Shown one piece after another: positions 17,159-25,980 of a DNA stretch of 64,000 nucleotides (its first letter is position 1; every line of letters begins with the position of its first letter). Where the stretch lies: assembly GCA_024231955.1 (NCBI GenBank), contig JAAEPZ010000591.1, positions 224,453-288,452 of the forward strand. Reading direction: 5' to 3'. The stretch is from a bacterium (lineage in GTDB: Bacteria; Krumholzibacteriota; Krumholzibacteriia; JACNKJ01). A program made the translations under genes and the position numbers. Below the pieces are notes generated by a model, which saw nothing but the letters and a program-made list of their open reading frames with translations, made no database searches and had not been told where the DNA came from.

Positions 17159-20100
17159 CAACCCCTGGGACAGCCTGCAGCGCGAACTCAACGCCAGACA
17201 GCGGGAGGCCGTGTTCACCCAATCGCCCCACTGCCTGGTGCTGGCCGGCCCCGGCACGGGCAAGACGCGCACCCTGATCAACCGCATCGTCTACCTGGTC
17301 AAGGTGGCCGCCGTGGAACCGGCCGCCATTCTGGCGTTGACCTTCACCCGCAAGGCGGCGTCGGTCATGACCGAACGGCTGGCCGGCTACCTGGGCAAGC
17401 AGGCGGGGGAGATCCACGCCGGGACGTTCCACCATATCGGACTCCACCTTCTCCGCGCCAACGCCGGACGGGAGGGGATCCCCCGCGACTTCAGCGTCGC
17501 CGATGAGCCCAGGCAGGTGCGCACCCTGGAGCGGGCGTGGCATCGACTCGATTTCTCCAGCCGCAGTCCCGAGGGCAAGGAGCTGCGGATGCTGCTCGGC
17601 CGCTTCGCCGACTACCGCCTCGATCCGGCCGCCAGCGATCTCAGTGCGCTGCAGCGGGATCTCTTCGCCGAATACCAGCGCCTCCTGAGGGACGAGAGCG
17701 CCATCGACTTCGACGACATCCTCGATCTCACCCGCAAACTTCTGGAGAGCGACGCCGAACTGCTGCAGGCCACGCGGGCGAGGTGGTCCCACGTTCTGGT
17801 CGACGAATTCCAGGACACCGATACGCAGCAGTACCGGATACTCCGGCTGCTCGCGCCCGAGGAGGGCTGCAGCTTCCTGGTGGCCGACGACCAGCAGTCG
17901 ATCTACGCCTGGCGCGGCGCCGACCGTCGCAACCTGGACAGCTATCGCCGCGACTATGACGCGGAGGAGATCTGTCTGGAGGAGAACTACCGCAACAGCG
18001 AGAAGATCCTGGCGGGCGCGTCGGCCGTGCTGGAGGGTGGCGGGCAGGGACCGCGGGACCTCGTCAGCCGCACCGGCGTCAGGGGCTTTCTACGGCTGGA
18101 GGCCTTCCCCAACGAGGCCAACGAGGCCGACTTCCTGGCCGCCGACATCCGCCGCTCCAAGCTGCGTGAGCGGCTGCGCTGGCGCGATATCGCGATACTC
18201 TACCCCAAGCACTCCATCGGTGAATTCCTGGAGACCCGGCTGATGGGCGAGCGGGTGCCGGTGGAGTTGGTGGCGGGGCGGGCCCTGCTCGAACAGACCC
18301 GGATCCGACAACTGCTGGCCTATCTGCGCATCCTCCGCAACGGCAGCGATGAGGAGGCGCTGGAGACGCTGCTAGGCGCGCACCTGGACGAGGGCTCGCG
18401 GGCGCTCTTCCGCCGCTGCAGCAGGCGGCGGGGCGATTCGATCCGCTCCACTCTCGACTATCTCATCCGCTCCCGCGGTCGCCTGCAGGGGTTGCGCCGC
18501 GCATGGGAGGGTTTCAGCCGCAAGAGCCTGGCGCTCGACAACGAGGCCTGGCTGGCCGCCTGGGGCGACCGCTTCCCCGACGGCCTGGGGGTGACGGCCT
18601 GGCTGGGCGAACCGGACAGCAATACGGATGGCGGGGATGCCCCCGGGGGAAAGCCGTGCGAACAGGATGCCGACAGTCTGCGCCGCACCCGCGAGGATGA
18701 GGGGGAGATCCTGCAGCATCTCTCGCGGCTGCCCTGGCTGCTTGAGAGCCTGGTTGCGCGCATCAGCAATCTGCGCGCGGGTTCCGACGGCCGCACACTG
18801 AGCCAGCTCGTGCGGGAGATACTCCTGGAGCTGAAGACCCACGAGGGTGAAACAATCCCGGGCGATCCGGCCGATTGCGACGGCCTCGAACCGCTGCTGC
18901 AACGCGTGCGTCAACTGCTGCGGCAGGGGCATCGGGTGCAGCTGCGGGCCGGCACGCCCGACCAGGCCCAGGTGCTGGCCGACATGCTGGCGCTGGGGCT
19001 CGAACCCTGGCTCGCGCAGGGGATCTACGTCGGCGATGACGCCGGGCGGCTGCCAGCGCTGGTCCTCGACACTGCGGCCGGGGAGTTGCGCCTGGAGGAT
19101 GACGTCCCGTTGCGTGTGCCCGCTGAAAGTGGTGCGCTCTCGACGTTCCGGCTGTTCCAGATGTGGCGCGCCGCCGACCACCGCGGACTCTCCGACTTCG
19201 TGATTTTTGACCTGGAGACCACGGGGTTGGATGTCGCCACTTGCGATGTGATCGAGATCGCGGCCATCCGCTACGAAAACGGCCGCGAGGTCGATCGCTT
19301 CGAGACCTTCGTGCGCCCCTCCGCGCCGATTCCGCCCTCGTCGACCGCCGTGCACGGCATCACCGACGCGATGACCGCCGATGCACCACTGCCCGTGCAG
19401 GCCATGGTCGAGTTCCTCAACTTCGTCGGGGACCGGGATCTGGTCGCCCACAACGGGGCCGGTTACGACTTCCCGATCATCCGGCGGCTGGCGCGGGAAA
19501 ACCATCTGCGGCGACCGGTCAATGCGCTTTACGACACGCTGGCGCTGGCCCGGCGGCTGTTCCCCGGCGAACGGGTGCGGCTGGAGGATCTTATCAACCG
19601 CTTCGGCATCAGTGCCGAGGCACGCCACAGGGCGCTCGATGATTGCCGTTGCCTGGCCGAAGCATTCGTGGCCATGCAGAAGCTCCACCTGGGGCAACTG
19701 CGACGACAGTCGGGTTACGAGGCGTTGGCCCCGTTGGCGCTGGCCTGGTATCTCGATCCCCAGGGACCGCCCCGCAAGGGGGCGGGTGTCCCCTTCACGA
19801 TCTTCCGCCAGGGGGTGCGCCGGCTCCTGGCCAGCGGCAGCCGCTGGCTCGAAAGGTATGACGACCCGGAGCGGCGGCAGGAGCTGGAGGCGGGGCTGGT
19901 CGAGGCCGCCGGCCTGGAGAGGGAGGCGCCCGACCTGTTTTCCGGGATGCACAGCGAGGAGGAGCGGTTCCTGGCCCTCGTCCCCCGTTTTGATGAACTC
20001 TTCCTCGGCGATTCCCTGGCCGGCTTCCTCGATTTCCTGGCCCTCTACCAGGCGCCGGATCTGGTTGGCGGGCAGGATGCGGTGCAGTTGATGACGATTC

Positions 20101-20348
20101 ACAGCGCCAAGGGGCTGGAGTTCCGGCGGGTGTATATCGTCGGCCTGGAGGAGAATGTGCTGCCGGGTTTCTATGCCCTGCGTGCGGACGATCCGGCTGC
20201 GGTCGAGGAGGAGCGGCGGCTGCTCTATGTCGCCATGACCCGTGCCGCCGAGTCGTTGACGCTGACCCGGGTCGAGAGTCGGGGTGGTTTCCGTCAGGAG
20301 CCCAGCCGCTTTCTCGCGGATCTCACTGAGGGAAAGGATGGCGTGTGA
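17151..20348 (+). CDS. UvrD/Rep-family helicase with inserted DnaQ-like 3'-5' exonuclease
   Basis: Predicted 1065-residue DNA repair enzyme. Superfamily 1A helicase motifs appear in order: 'NARQREAV', Walker A 'AGPGTGKT' (Lys38), 'LTFTRKAA', 'GTFHHIGLHLL', 'VDEFQDTD' (about 218), 'VADDQQSIYAWRG', 'EENYRN' (about 274), then, after a long interval, 'MTIHSAKGLEF' (about 980) and 'LLYVAMTRA'. Between them, about residues 682-850, sits a complete DEDDh exonuclease: 'IFDLETTGLD' (D687, E689), 'LVAHNGAGYDFPIIRR', and 'RHRALDDC' (H826, D831). The exonuclease is therefore inserted in the 2B/2A part and not appended. The ATG follows GGAG by 8 nt and overlaps the SAM-hydrolase stop. It likely unwinds and degrades DNA ends. 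Confidence 0.88.
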   Translation: MSDNPWDSLQRELNARQREAVFTQSPHCLVLAGPGTGKTRTLINRIVYLVKVAAVEPAAILALTFTRKAASVMTERLAGYLGKQAGEIHAGTFHHIGLHLLRANAGREGIPRDFSVADEPRQVRTLERAWHRLDFSSRSPEGKELRMLLGRFADYRLDPAASDLSALQRDLFAEYQRLLRDESAIDFDDILDLTRKLLESDAELLQATRARWSHVLVDEFQDTDTQQYRILRLLAPEEGCSFLVADDQQSIYAWRGADRRNLDSYRRDYDAEEICLEENYRNSEKILAGASAVLEGGGQGPRDLVSRTGVRGFLRLEAFPNEANEADFLAADIRRSKLRERLRWRDIAILYPKHSIGEFLETRLMGERVPVELVAGRALLEQTRIRQLLAYLRILRNGSDEEALETLLGAHLDEGSRALFRRCSRRRGDSIRSTLDYLIRSRGRLQGLRRAWEGFSRKSLALDNEAWLAAWGDRFPDGLGVTAWLGEPDSNTDGGDAPGGKPCEQDADSLRRTREDEGEILQHLSRLPWLLESLVARISNLRAGSDGRTLSQLVREILLELKTHEGETIPGDPADCDGLEPLLQRVRQLLRQGHRVQLRAGTPDQAQVLADMLALGLEPWLAQGIYVGDDAGRLPALVLDTAAGELRLEDDVPLRVPAESGALSTFRLFQMWRAADHRGLSDFVIFDLETTGLDVATCDVIEIAAIRYENGREVDRFETFVRPSAPIPPSSTAVHGITDAMTADAPLPVQAMVEFLNFVGDRDLVAHNGAGYDFPIIRRLARENHLRRPVNALYDTLALARRLFPGERVRLEDLINRFGISAEARHRALDDCRCLAEAFVAMQKLHLGQLRRQSGYEALAPLALAWYLDPQGPPRKGAGVPFTIFRQGVRRLLASGSRWLERYDDPERRQELEAGLVEAAGLEREAPDLFSGMHSEEERFLALVPRFDELFLGDSLAGFLDFLALYQAPDLVGGQDAVQLMTIHSAKGLEFRRVYIVGLEENVLPGFYALRADDPAAVEEERRLLYVAMTRAAESLTLTRVESRGGFRQEPSRFLADLTEGKDGV

Positions 20349-21247
20349 AGTACCTGCTCAAGAGGGTCGGAATAATCGTGACTGTCATCGTGGTGTTGCT
20401 GGTCGTCCTGCGGGCGATTGTCGTGCCGCTGGCCGTGCAGAGGCAGGGGCGTCACGACACGCAGCTCAATATCCTGTCGCTGATCCCTGAAGGTACCGAA
20501 TCCTGGACACTCCGCCGCAATTTCTTCAGGCGATTGCCGCCACAGATCTGGCCGGGGGGGAGCGAGGCCCTCGAGCGCAACCTGGCCGAGTATGACCTGC
20601 CCCTGGAGGCCGTCAAAGAGTTGTTGACCACCTCCCGCTGCTGGGGGGGCGAATGGCTGGGGGGCGAGACCGCCGACGGCGGTTGGTTCCTGGTCGCATC
20701 CCTGGCTCGCATCCCCAGGGAGAATACCGCGGCGTCGACTTTGATTCAGAAGCCCGACACACTGATCGCATTTGACCAGGGGGTACTGGCCGCGCGTGGA
20801 TCGTTCCTGATCGCCGCCTCCAGCGCGGAGCTGCTGAAGCTTGACCCGTGGTTGGGTCGGATACCCGACTGGGTCGAACTGGGGCAGCTGCTGCTCTCGG
20901 CCGATCTGCTGGAGTTCAGGGCGCAGGAGGATGGCGGATTGCTGCAGGGGGTGAAAAGCGTCCAACGCATGTTGAGTTGCGAGAGTCTGGCCTGGGGGGT
21001 GACCGATGGGGCAATCAAGCTGGCCACGCTGGCTCCGGGACCGCGCACGGAGCAGGACGCGACCCCGGAGGAGCTGGATCAATTACCCTTAATGAGGAGA
21101 AGCGCCCCGTTTGCCCCCGATGGACAACCGTTGCCGGTTGCGGCGCTCAGAATAACGAGAAGAGATGGCCTGATTGTGGGGGAGAGACGTTGGCAAAATG
21201 ACACGCATGCGGCACTAGTCCGAATAATATTCAATTCTGATGATTGA
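20345..21247 (+). CDS. Membrane-anchored protein of unknown function
   Basis: This 300-residue protein begins at a GTG overlapping the helicase stop (GTGA), so it is translationally coupled to the helicase. Residues 1-35 give one membrane segment ('VGIIVTVIVVLLVVLRAIVVPLAV') with a basic start. The rest (about 260 residues) is probably on the outer face and contains 'GTESWTLRRNFFRRLP' and repeated short hydrophobic patches. I recognise no family and no catalytic motif. Coupling to a cytoplasmic helicase is odd for an exported domain and may only reflect compact gene packing. Composition becomes AT-richer at its 3' end. Confidence 0.7.
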   Translation: MKYLLKRVGIIVTVIVVLLVVLRAIVVPLAVQRQGRHDTQLNILSLIPEGTESWTLRRNFFRRLPPQIWPGGSEALERNLAEYDLPLEAVKELLTTSRCWGGEWLGGETADGGWFLVASLARIPRENTAASTLIQKPDTLIAFDQGVLAARGSFLIAASSAELLKLDPWLGRIPDWVELGQLLLSADLLEFRAQEDGGLLQGVKSVQRMLSCESLAWGVTDGAIKLATLAPGPRTEQDATPEELDQLPLMRRSAPFAPDGQPLPVAALRITRRDGLIVGERRWQNDTHAALVRIIFNSDD

Positions 21248-21375
21248 CGTTAATTCGGGATAGTGGTAAAGGAATGCAAGAATCCTTACTCTTTCGTTGA
21301 CAAAGTTGCAATATGGGCCAAAGATGAGCAGATTATCTATTCGGTCAAACACACAAATCTCTTGAAGGACGGCTC

Positions 21376-21801
21376 ATGATGTTCTGCTCGATCCCGGACA
21401 TCTACTCATCCGGATCCTATCTGCCGGTACTGCTTCTACTGGGGCTGACGGTTACGTTCGCAGTGGCCATGGTCGTCATCAGCCGCTTCGTCGGTCGTCG
21501 GATCCTCACCAAAGCCAAGAGAACCCCGTATGAATGCGGTATGACACCGGTCGGCGCGGCCCGGGAGCGCTTTCCCATCAAATTCTACCTGATCGCCCTG
21601 TTGTTCGTCGTATTCGACATTGAAGTGGTCTTTCTGTATCCCTGGGCCCTGCAGTGCAAGAAGCTGGGTCTGTTTGGGCTGGTCGAGATGGGCATCTTCA
21701 TGCTGCTGTTGCTGGGCGGTTATCTCTACATCCTGGGCAGCGGCGCCCTGGAGCTTGATCGGGGCAAGATTGACGACGATCCGTTCGGGGAGGGGTTATG
21801 A
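21376..21801 (+). CDS. nuoA: NADH-quinone oxidoreductase subunit A
   Basis: NuoA is a small membrane subunit of complex I lying near the quinone site. The 141-residue protein has three membrane helices: one at about residues 14-36, one around 'FYLIALLFVVFDIEVVFLYPWA', which contains the conserved acidic FDxE pattern, and one in the C-terminal 'MGIFMLLLLGGYLYILGSGALEL'. The loop 'TPYECGMTPVG' with the family cysteine lies between the first and second helices. AAGGA lies 6 nt before the first ATG. It is the first gene of a ten-gene nuo run and overlaps nuoC by 4 nt. The usual nuoB between A and C is missing. Confidence 0.95.
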   Translation: MMFCSIPDIYSSGSYLPVLLLLGLTVTFAVAMVVISRFVGRRILTKAKRTPYECGMTPVGAARERFPIKFYLIALLFVVFDIEVVFLYPWALQCKKLGLFGLVEMGIFMLLLLGGYLYILGSGALELDRGKIDDDPFGEGL

Positions 21802-22295
21802 TGACTGAGCGGCTTGAAACACTGGCCGGGGCTGCCGCCTCGACCTTCGGGGACGAGATCATCGAGACGATCTTCGACCGCGGGGAACTGACTCTCCGCG
21901 TCACGGCCAAGACCCTGCTCCCCCTTCTGACCTGGCTGCGGGATGATGCGCCCGAACCTCTGTCCATGCTGATGGACATCAGCGCGGTCGATGGCCGCGA
22001 CCTGAACTGGCAACCCCGTTTTCGGGTGAGTTACCATCTCCTGAAACCAACGAGTGATCTGCGCGTCCGGGTGCAGTCCGATACCGACGAAGACGAGCAG
22101 GGTCCCAGCGTGCCGTCGGCGGTCGATCTCTGGGAGATCGCCGATTGGAACGAGCGCGAGGTTTGGGACCTGATGGGGGTCCGCTTCACGGGGCACCCTG
22201 ATCTCAGGCGCATTCTCCAGCATGAAAACACCGATCAGGGGCACCCGCTGCAAAAACAGGTGCCTGTTCGCGGAACCGAAAAAGACTGCCGGTAG
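21798..22295 (+). CDS. nuoC: NADH-quinone oxidoreductase subunit C (30 kDa)
   Basis: NuoC is a soluble subunit of the connecting arm of complex I. The 165-residue protein shows the family signature 'WNEREVWDLMGVRFTGHPDLRRIL', with a slightly altered C-terminal 'GHPLQKQVPVRG' in place of the usual RKDYP. It starts at an ATG overlapping the nuoA stop, with GGGGAGGGG before it; a second ATG follows directly. NuoC is normally held between NuoB and NuoD. Neither gene is next to it here: nuoE starts 8 nt after its stop. It is free-standing and not the NuoCD fusion of enterobacteria. Confidence 0.92.
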   Translation: MMTERLETLAGAAASTFGDEIIETIFDRGELTLRVTAKTLLPLLTWLRDDAPEPLSMLMDISAVDGRDLNWQPRFRVSYHLLKPTSDLRVRVQSDTDEDEQGPSVPSAVDLWEIADWNEREVWDLMGVRFTGHPDLRRILQHENTDQGHPLQKQVPVRGTEKDCR

Positions 22296-22302
22296 GGGGA
22301 CC

Positions 22303-22794
22303 ATGTTCTCGGACGAGATAATCAGAGAGATCGATGATATTATTGCCCGGTACCCGGTGCCCCGCTCGGGGCTGATTCCGTTTCTGCACGTCATCCAGCG
22401 TGAGCAGGGTTGGATCTCTCCGGAGGCGCAGACCTGGGCCGCGGAGAGGGTGGGGATCTCCCCGGCCGAAGTCGCCGGTGTCGTGACCTTCTACACCATG
22501 TTCAATACCCGACCGGTGGGGCGCTATCTGCTGCAACTCTGCCGCACCATCTCCTGCAAATTGCGGGGATCGCGCGAGATACGCAATCATCTGGAGCAGG
22601 CTCTCTCCATCAAACCCGGAGAGACCTCGGCCGACGGCCTGTTCACCATGATGGAGGTGGAGTGTCTCGGCGCCTGCGGAACCGCGCCGGCGATGATGAT
22701 CAATGAGGATTACCACGAAAACCTGACGACTGAGCGTGTGGATGAGATCCTGGCCGCTTGTCGACGTGACGCCGGGACGGAGGTGGAGCGATGA
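22303..22794 (+). CDS. nuoE: NADH-quinone oxidoreductase subunit E (24 kDa)
   Basis: NuoE carries the [2Fe-2S] cluster N1a of the NADH-oxidising module. The 163-residue protein has the thioredoxin-like C-terminal half with the four cysteine ligands as 'LCRTISC' and 'ECLGACGTAP'. The N-terminal helical part 'SGLIPFLHVIQREQGWISPEA' is typical. ATG at 22303 follows a G-rich stretch; the frame is open upstream but runs into nuoC. It overlaps nuoF by 4 nt, so the two partner subunits are coupled in translation. Confidence 0.94.
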   Translation: MFSDEIIREIDDIIARYPVPRSGLIPFLHVIQREQGWISPEAQTWAAERVGISPAEVAGVVTFYTMFNTRPVGRYLLQLCRTISCKLRGSREIRNHLEQALSIKPGETSADGLFTMMEVECLGACGTAPAMMINEDYHENLTTERVDEILAACRRDAGTEVER

Positions 22795-24080
22795 GCGCTT
22801 TCGAACCTGTCCTGACCCGCATCGTCGGTATCGAGAACTCCCACACGCTGTCCGTCTACGAAGGCCAGGGTGGCTATCAGGCCCTGCGTCGGGGATTTCA
22901 GCTCGATCCCGATACCGTGATCGAGCACGTCAAGAATTCGAATCTGCGCGGCCGCGGCGGCGCGGGTTTCCCCACCGGGGTCAAATGGGGATTCCTCCCT
23001 TCGCAGGAGCAGAGCCCCGGGCCGCGTTACCTCGTCTGCAACGCCGATGAGAGCGAGCCGGGCACCTTCAAGGATCGGGTGATCCTGCGCCACAATCCGC
23101 ACCTGTTGATCGAGGGTTGCCTGCTCAGCTGCTGGGCCCTGCGGGCCAATCACTGTTTCATCTTCATCCGGGGCGAGTACGCGTCCGAGGCGAAGATTGT
23201 CGAAAGGGCGATTGCCGAGGCTCGTGAGGCCGGTTATCTGGGGCGGAACGTCCTGGGCAGCGGCTTCGACATCGAGGTCACCGTGCACCGCAGCGGCGGC
23301 GCCTATATCTGTGGCGAGGAGACCGCGCTGCTCGAGTGTCTGGAGGGCAAGCGCGGTTATCCGCGAATCCGGCCGCCGTTCCCGGCCGTGGTCGGTCTTT
23401 ACGGTCGCCCGACGGTGATCAACAACGTGGAGACTCTGGCTTGCGTCCCCTCGATCATAGAGCGGGGGGGCGAATGGTTCACGAGCCTTGGTCCCGAGAA
23501 CAACACCGGTCCCAAGCTCTACGCCGTGAGCGGCCATGTCGAGCGACCCGGCACCTATGAATTGCCGATGGGGATCCCGTTGGCCGAGCTCATCGAGGAG
23601 CATTGCGGCGGCATCTGGCGGGGGCGGAAGCTCAAGGCCGTCATGCCCGGCGGCAGCAGCACCCCGGTGCTGACGGCCGAGGAGGCGCTGGCCGTCAATA
23701 TGGACTACGATTCGCTGGCGAAGGCGGGATCGATGTTCGGCAGCGCGGCCGTGATCGTGATGGATGAAACCGTGGACATGGTCCAGGTGGCGTTCAACCT
23801 GATCCGCTTCTATCATCATGAATCCTGCGGACAGTGCACCCCCTGTCGGGAGGGTTGCGGTTGGCTAGAGAAAATCATGAAGAGGTATACCGAGGGGCGG
23901 GGGAGCGCGGGTGATGCCGCGCTTGTCCTGGACATCTGCGACAACATCGCGTTCAAGACGATCTGCCCGCTGGGCGATGCGGCGCGGATGCCGCTGGAGG
24001 CACTGATCACCAAGTATCGCGCAGAATTCGATGCGCGGATTGCGCCAAGCACTTTCGCCGGTGGAGGTGGAGGCCGATGA
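22791..24080 (+). CDS. nuoF: NADH-quinone oxidoreductase subunit F (51 kDa)
   Basis: NuoF binds NADH and FMN and carries [4Fe-4S] cluster N3; it is the electron entry point of complex I. The 429-residue protein has the glycine-rich flavin/NADH loops 'GRGGAGFPTGVKW' and 'GAYICGEETALL', and the cluster ligands 'SCGQCTPC' plus the distal Cys in 'KTICPLGDAA'. Its start overlaps nuoE and its stop overlaps nuoH (ATGA), so the usual next gene, nuoG, is absent without any gap or remnant. The protein ends in a glycine-rich tail. Confidence 0.95.
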   Translation: MSAFEPVLTRIVGIENSHTLSVYEGQGGYQALRRGFQLDPDTVIEHVKNSNLRGRGGAGFPTGVKWGFLPSQEQSPGPRYLVCNADESEPGTFKDRVILRHNPHLLIEGCLLSCWALRANHCFIFIRGEYASEAKIVERAIAEAREAGYLGRNVLGSGFDIEVTVHRSGGAYICGEETALLECLEGKRGYPRIRPPFPAVVGLYGRPTVINNVETLACVPSIIERGGEWFTSLGPENNTGPKLYAVSGHVERPGTYELPMGIPLAELIEEHCGGIWRGRKLKAVMPGGSSTPVLTAEEALAVNMDYDSLAKAGSMFGSAAVIVMDETVDMVQVAFNLIRFYHHESCGQCTPCREGCGWLEKIMKRYTEGRGSAGDAALVLDICDNIAFKTICPLGDAARMPLEALITKYRAEFDARIAPSTFAGGGGGR

Positions 24081-25108
24081 CCGGATTGCTGATAACTCTG
24101 GGCAAGATCCTGGCCGTCTTCACCGTCACCATGCTGACGGTGGCGTATCTCACGCTCCTGGAGCGGAAGGTGTGCGCGTATATCCAGTTGCGCAAGGGAC
24201 CCAACCGGGTCGGCCCCTGGGGTCTGTTCCAACCGATTGCCGATGGATTGAAGTTCGTCTTCAAGGAGGATTTCGTCCCCGCCGGCGCGAACAGGGCTCT
24301 ACATGCGGTGGCCCCGGTGCTGGCCATGGCGCCTGCCCTCACCACCTGCGCCGTGATCCCGTTCGGCAGCACCTTGCCCATGTTCGGGGGCGAGGTGAAC
24401 ATGATCATCGCCGACCTCTCGATCGGCGTGCTGTTCGTATTCGCCATCGGCAGCCTCTCGGTGTATGGGTTGATCACTGGCGGCTGGGCCAGCAACAACA
24501 AGTACGCCCTCTTCGGCGCATTGCGCGCCGGTGCCCAGATGATCTCCTACGAGATCACGCTCGGCCTGGCGATCATCCCCATCATCATGGCCACCGGATC
24601 GCTGCGGTTGAGCGACATCGTCGCGTACCAGGGGGCTCATCCCTGGTTCATGATCGTGCAGCCTCTCGGCTTCCTGCTGTTCGTCGTCGCCAGTTTCGCC
24701 GAGACGAATCGTCTACCCTTCGATATCCCCGAAGCGGAGCCGGAGCTGGTGGCCGGCTATCACACCGAATACAGCAGCATGAAGTTCGCCGGTTTCTACA
24801 TGGGGGAATACGCGGCCATGATCACGGCCGCCGCGCTGATCGTCACCCTGTTCTGTGGCGGATATCATCTCCCCTGGCTGGAGAATCTGAATTTCTTCAA
24901 GGAGCACGCCACGCTGCTGGGGCTGCTGCATATAGGCACTTTCCTGGCCAAGATGGGGATCTGCCTGTTTGGATTCATCTGGGTGCGCTGGAGTCTTCCG
25001 CGCTTCCGGTACGATCAACTGATGAAGCTGGGTTGGAAGGTTCTCCTGCCGCTGGGCTTGATCAACATTCTGATATATGGACTCTTCACGTTGAAAGACA
25101 GCATCTAG
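24077..25108 (+). CDS. nuoH: NADH-quinone oxidoreductase subunit H
   Basis: NuoH is the membrane subunit that forms the quinone-binding chamber with NuoB and NuoD and couples to the proton path. The 343-residue protein has about eight helices and the family signatures 'ERKVCAYIQLRKGPNRVGPWG', split here by one loop, and 'NRLPFDIPEAEPELVAGYHTEYS'. Acidic residues in these loops are those implicated in energy coupling. The start overlaps nuoF by 4 nt. nuoI, usually next, is missing, and nuoJ follows after 9 nt. Confidence 0.95.
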   Translation: MTGLLITLGKILAVFTVTMLTVAYLTLLERKVCAYIQLRKGPNRVGPWGLFQPIADGLKFVFKEDFVPAGANRALHAVAPVLAMAPALTTCAVIPFGSTLPMFGGEVNMIIADLSIGVLFVFAIGSLSVYGLITGGWASNNKYALFGALRAGAQMISYEITLGLAIIPIIMATGSLRLSDIVAYQGAHPWFMIVQPLGFLLFVVASFAETNRLPFDIPEAEPELVAGYHTEYSSMKFAGFYMGEYAAMITAAALIVTLFCGGYHLPWLENLNFFKEHATLLGLLHIGTFLAKMGICLFGFIWVRWSLPRFRYDQLMKLGWKVLLPLGLINILIYGLFTLKDSI

Positions 25109-25117
25109 GAAGGGACG

Positions 25118-25639
25118 ATGGAAACTGTGCTCTTCTATCTGTTCGCCGCATTGACCCTGGCCTCCGGGCTGATGGTGATCACTCGGCGCAATCCTGTGGC
25201 CTCCGCGCTTTACCTGGTGCTCTGCTTCTTTGGGCTGGCCGGGATCTATGTACTGATGGACGCCTACTTCCTGGCGGCGATCCAGATTGCGGTCTATGCC
25301 GGGGCGATCATGGTGCTCTTCCTGTTCGTGATCATGCTGCTGCGGCTGGAGCCGACCGAGTTGCCGTCGTTCATGAACAGCTGGAGCAAGCGTCTGTACG
25401 TGGCGGTCACGCTGGTTCTCGGTGGTGTGTTTCTGGGCTTGGATCTGATGCGCACCGTCAATACCGGTGCCGATTCCGCGTTGACGGGTGAGGCGGGGGC
25501 GATTGCCGACAGGTTGTTCAACCGGTACCTGCTCCCCTTCGAGGTGACGGCGCTGCTGTTGCTGGTGGCGATCGTGGGGGCCGTCGTGATGGCGCGTCGC
25601 GAGTCGCCGAAGCCGACCGCATCCATGGAGGAGGTCTGA
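25118..25639 (+). CDS. nuoJ: NADH-quinone oxidoreductase subunit J
   Basis: The 173-residue membrane subunit has five predicted helices. 'RRNPVASALYLVLCFFGLAGIY' and 'IQIAVYAGAIMVLFLFVIMLL' include the helix-3 region that changes conformation during turnover in known complexes I. AGGAAGGGACG precedes the ATG. Its TGA stop shares a base with the nuoK ATG. The C-terminal about 20 residues are polar and probably cytoplasmic. Confidence 0.94.
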   Translation: METVLFYLFAALTLASGLMVITRRNPVASALYLVLCFFGLAGIYVLMDAYFLAAIQIAVYAGAIMVLFLFVIMLLRLEPTELPSFMNSWSKRLYVAVTLVLGGVFLGLDLMRTVNTGADSALTGEAGAIADRLFNRYLLPFEVTALLLLVAIVGAVVMARRESPKPTASMEEV

Positions 25640-25941
25640 TGTTCGACTACAACCATGCGCTGATTCTGGCCTTCATGCTGTTCACCCTGGGCACTGCCGG
25701 TGTTTTGCTGCGCCGCAGCGCGCTGGTGGTATTCATGTCGATCGAGTTGATGCTCAACGCCGTCAATCTGGTGCTCGTCGTCTTTTCGCGACTGCGTGGA
25801 GATCTGGACGGACAGGTGATCTGTTTCTTCATCATGGCCGTTGCCGCTGCGGAGGCCGCCGTGGGTCTGGCTATCATCATTGCCTTTTTCAAGCGCAAGA
25901 AGCATGTCGATCTGGACAGAGCTTCCTTGCTGAGGAGCTGA
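25639..25941 (+). CDS. nuoK: NADH-quinone oxidoreductase subunit K
   Basis: A 100-residue, three-helix antiporter-like small subunit of the proton-pumping arm. 'SIELMLNAVNLVLVVFS' contains the conserved glutamate of helix 2, and 'AAAEAAVGLAIIIAFF' carries the second glutamate in helix 3. Both are needed for proton translocation in studied enzymes. It overlaps nuoJ by one base (TGATG), which suggests coupled translation. Length and order J-K-L are standard. Confidence 0.95.
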   Translation: MFDYNHALILAFMLFTLGTAGVLLRRSALVVFMSIELMLNAVNLVLVVFSRLRGDLDGQVICFFIMAVAAAEAAVGLAIIIAFFKRKKHVDLDRASLLRS

Positions 25942-25980
25942 GCGGGCGGGCTTGCCCCCCCGGGACAAACCGGAGTGATA

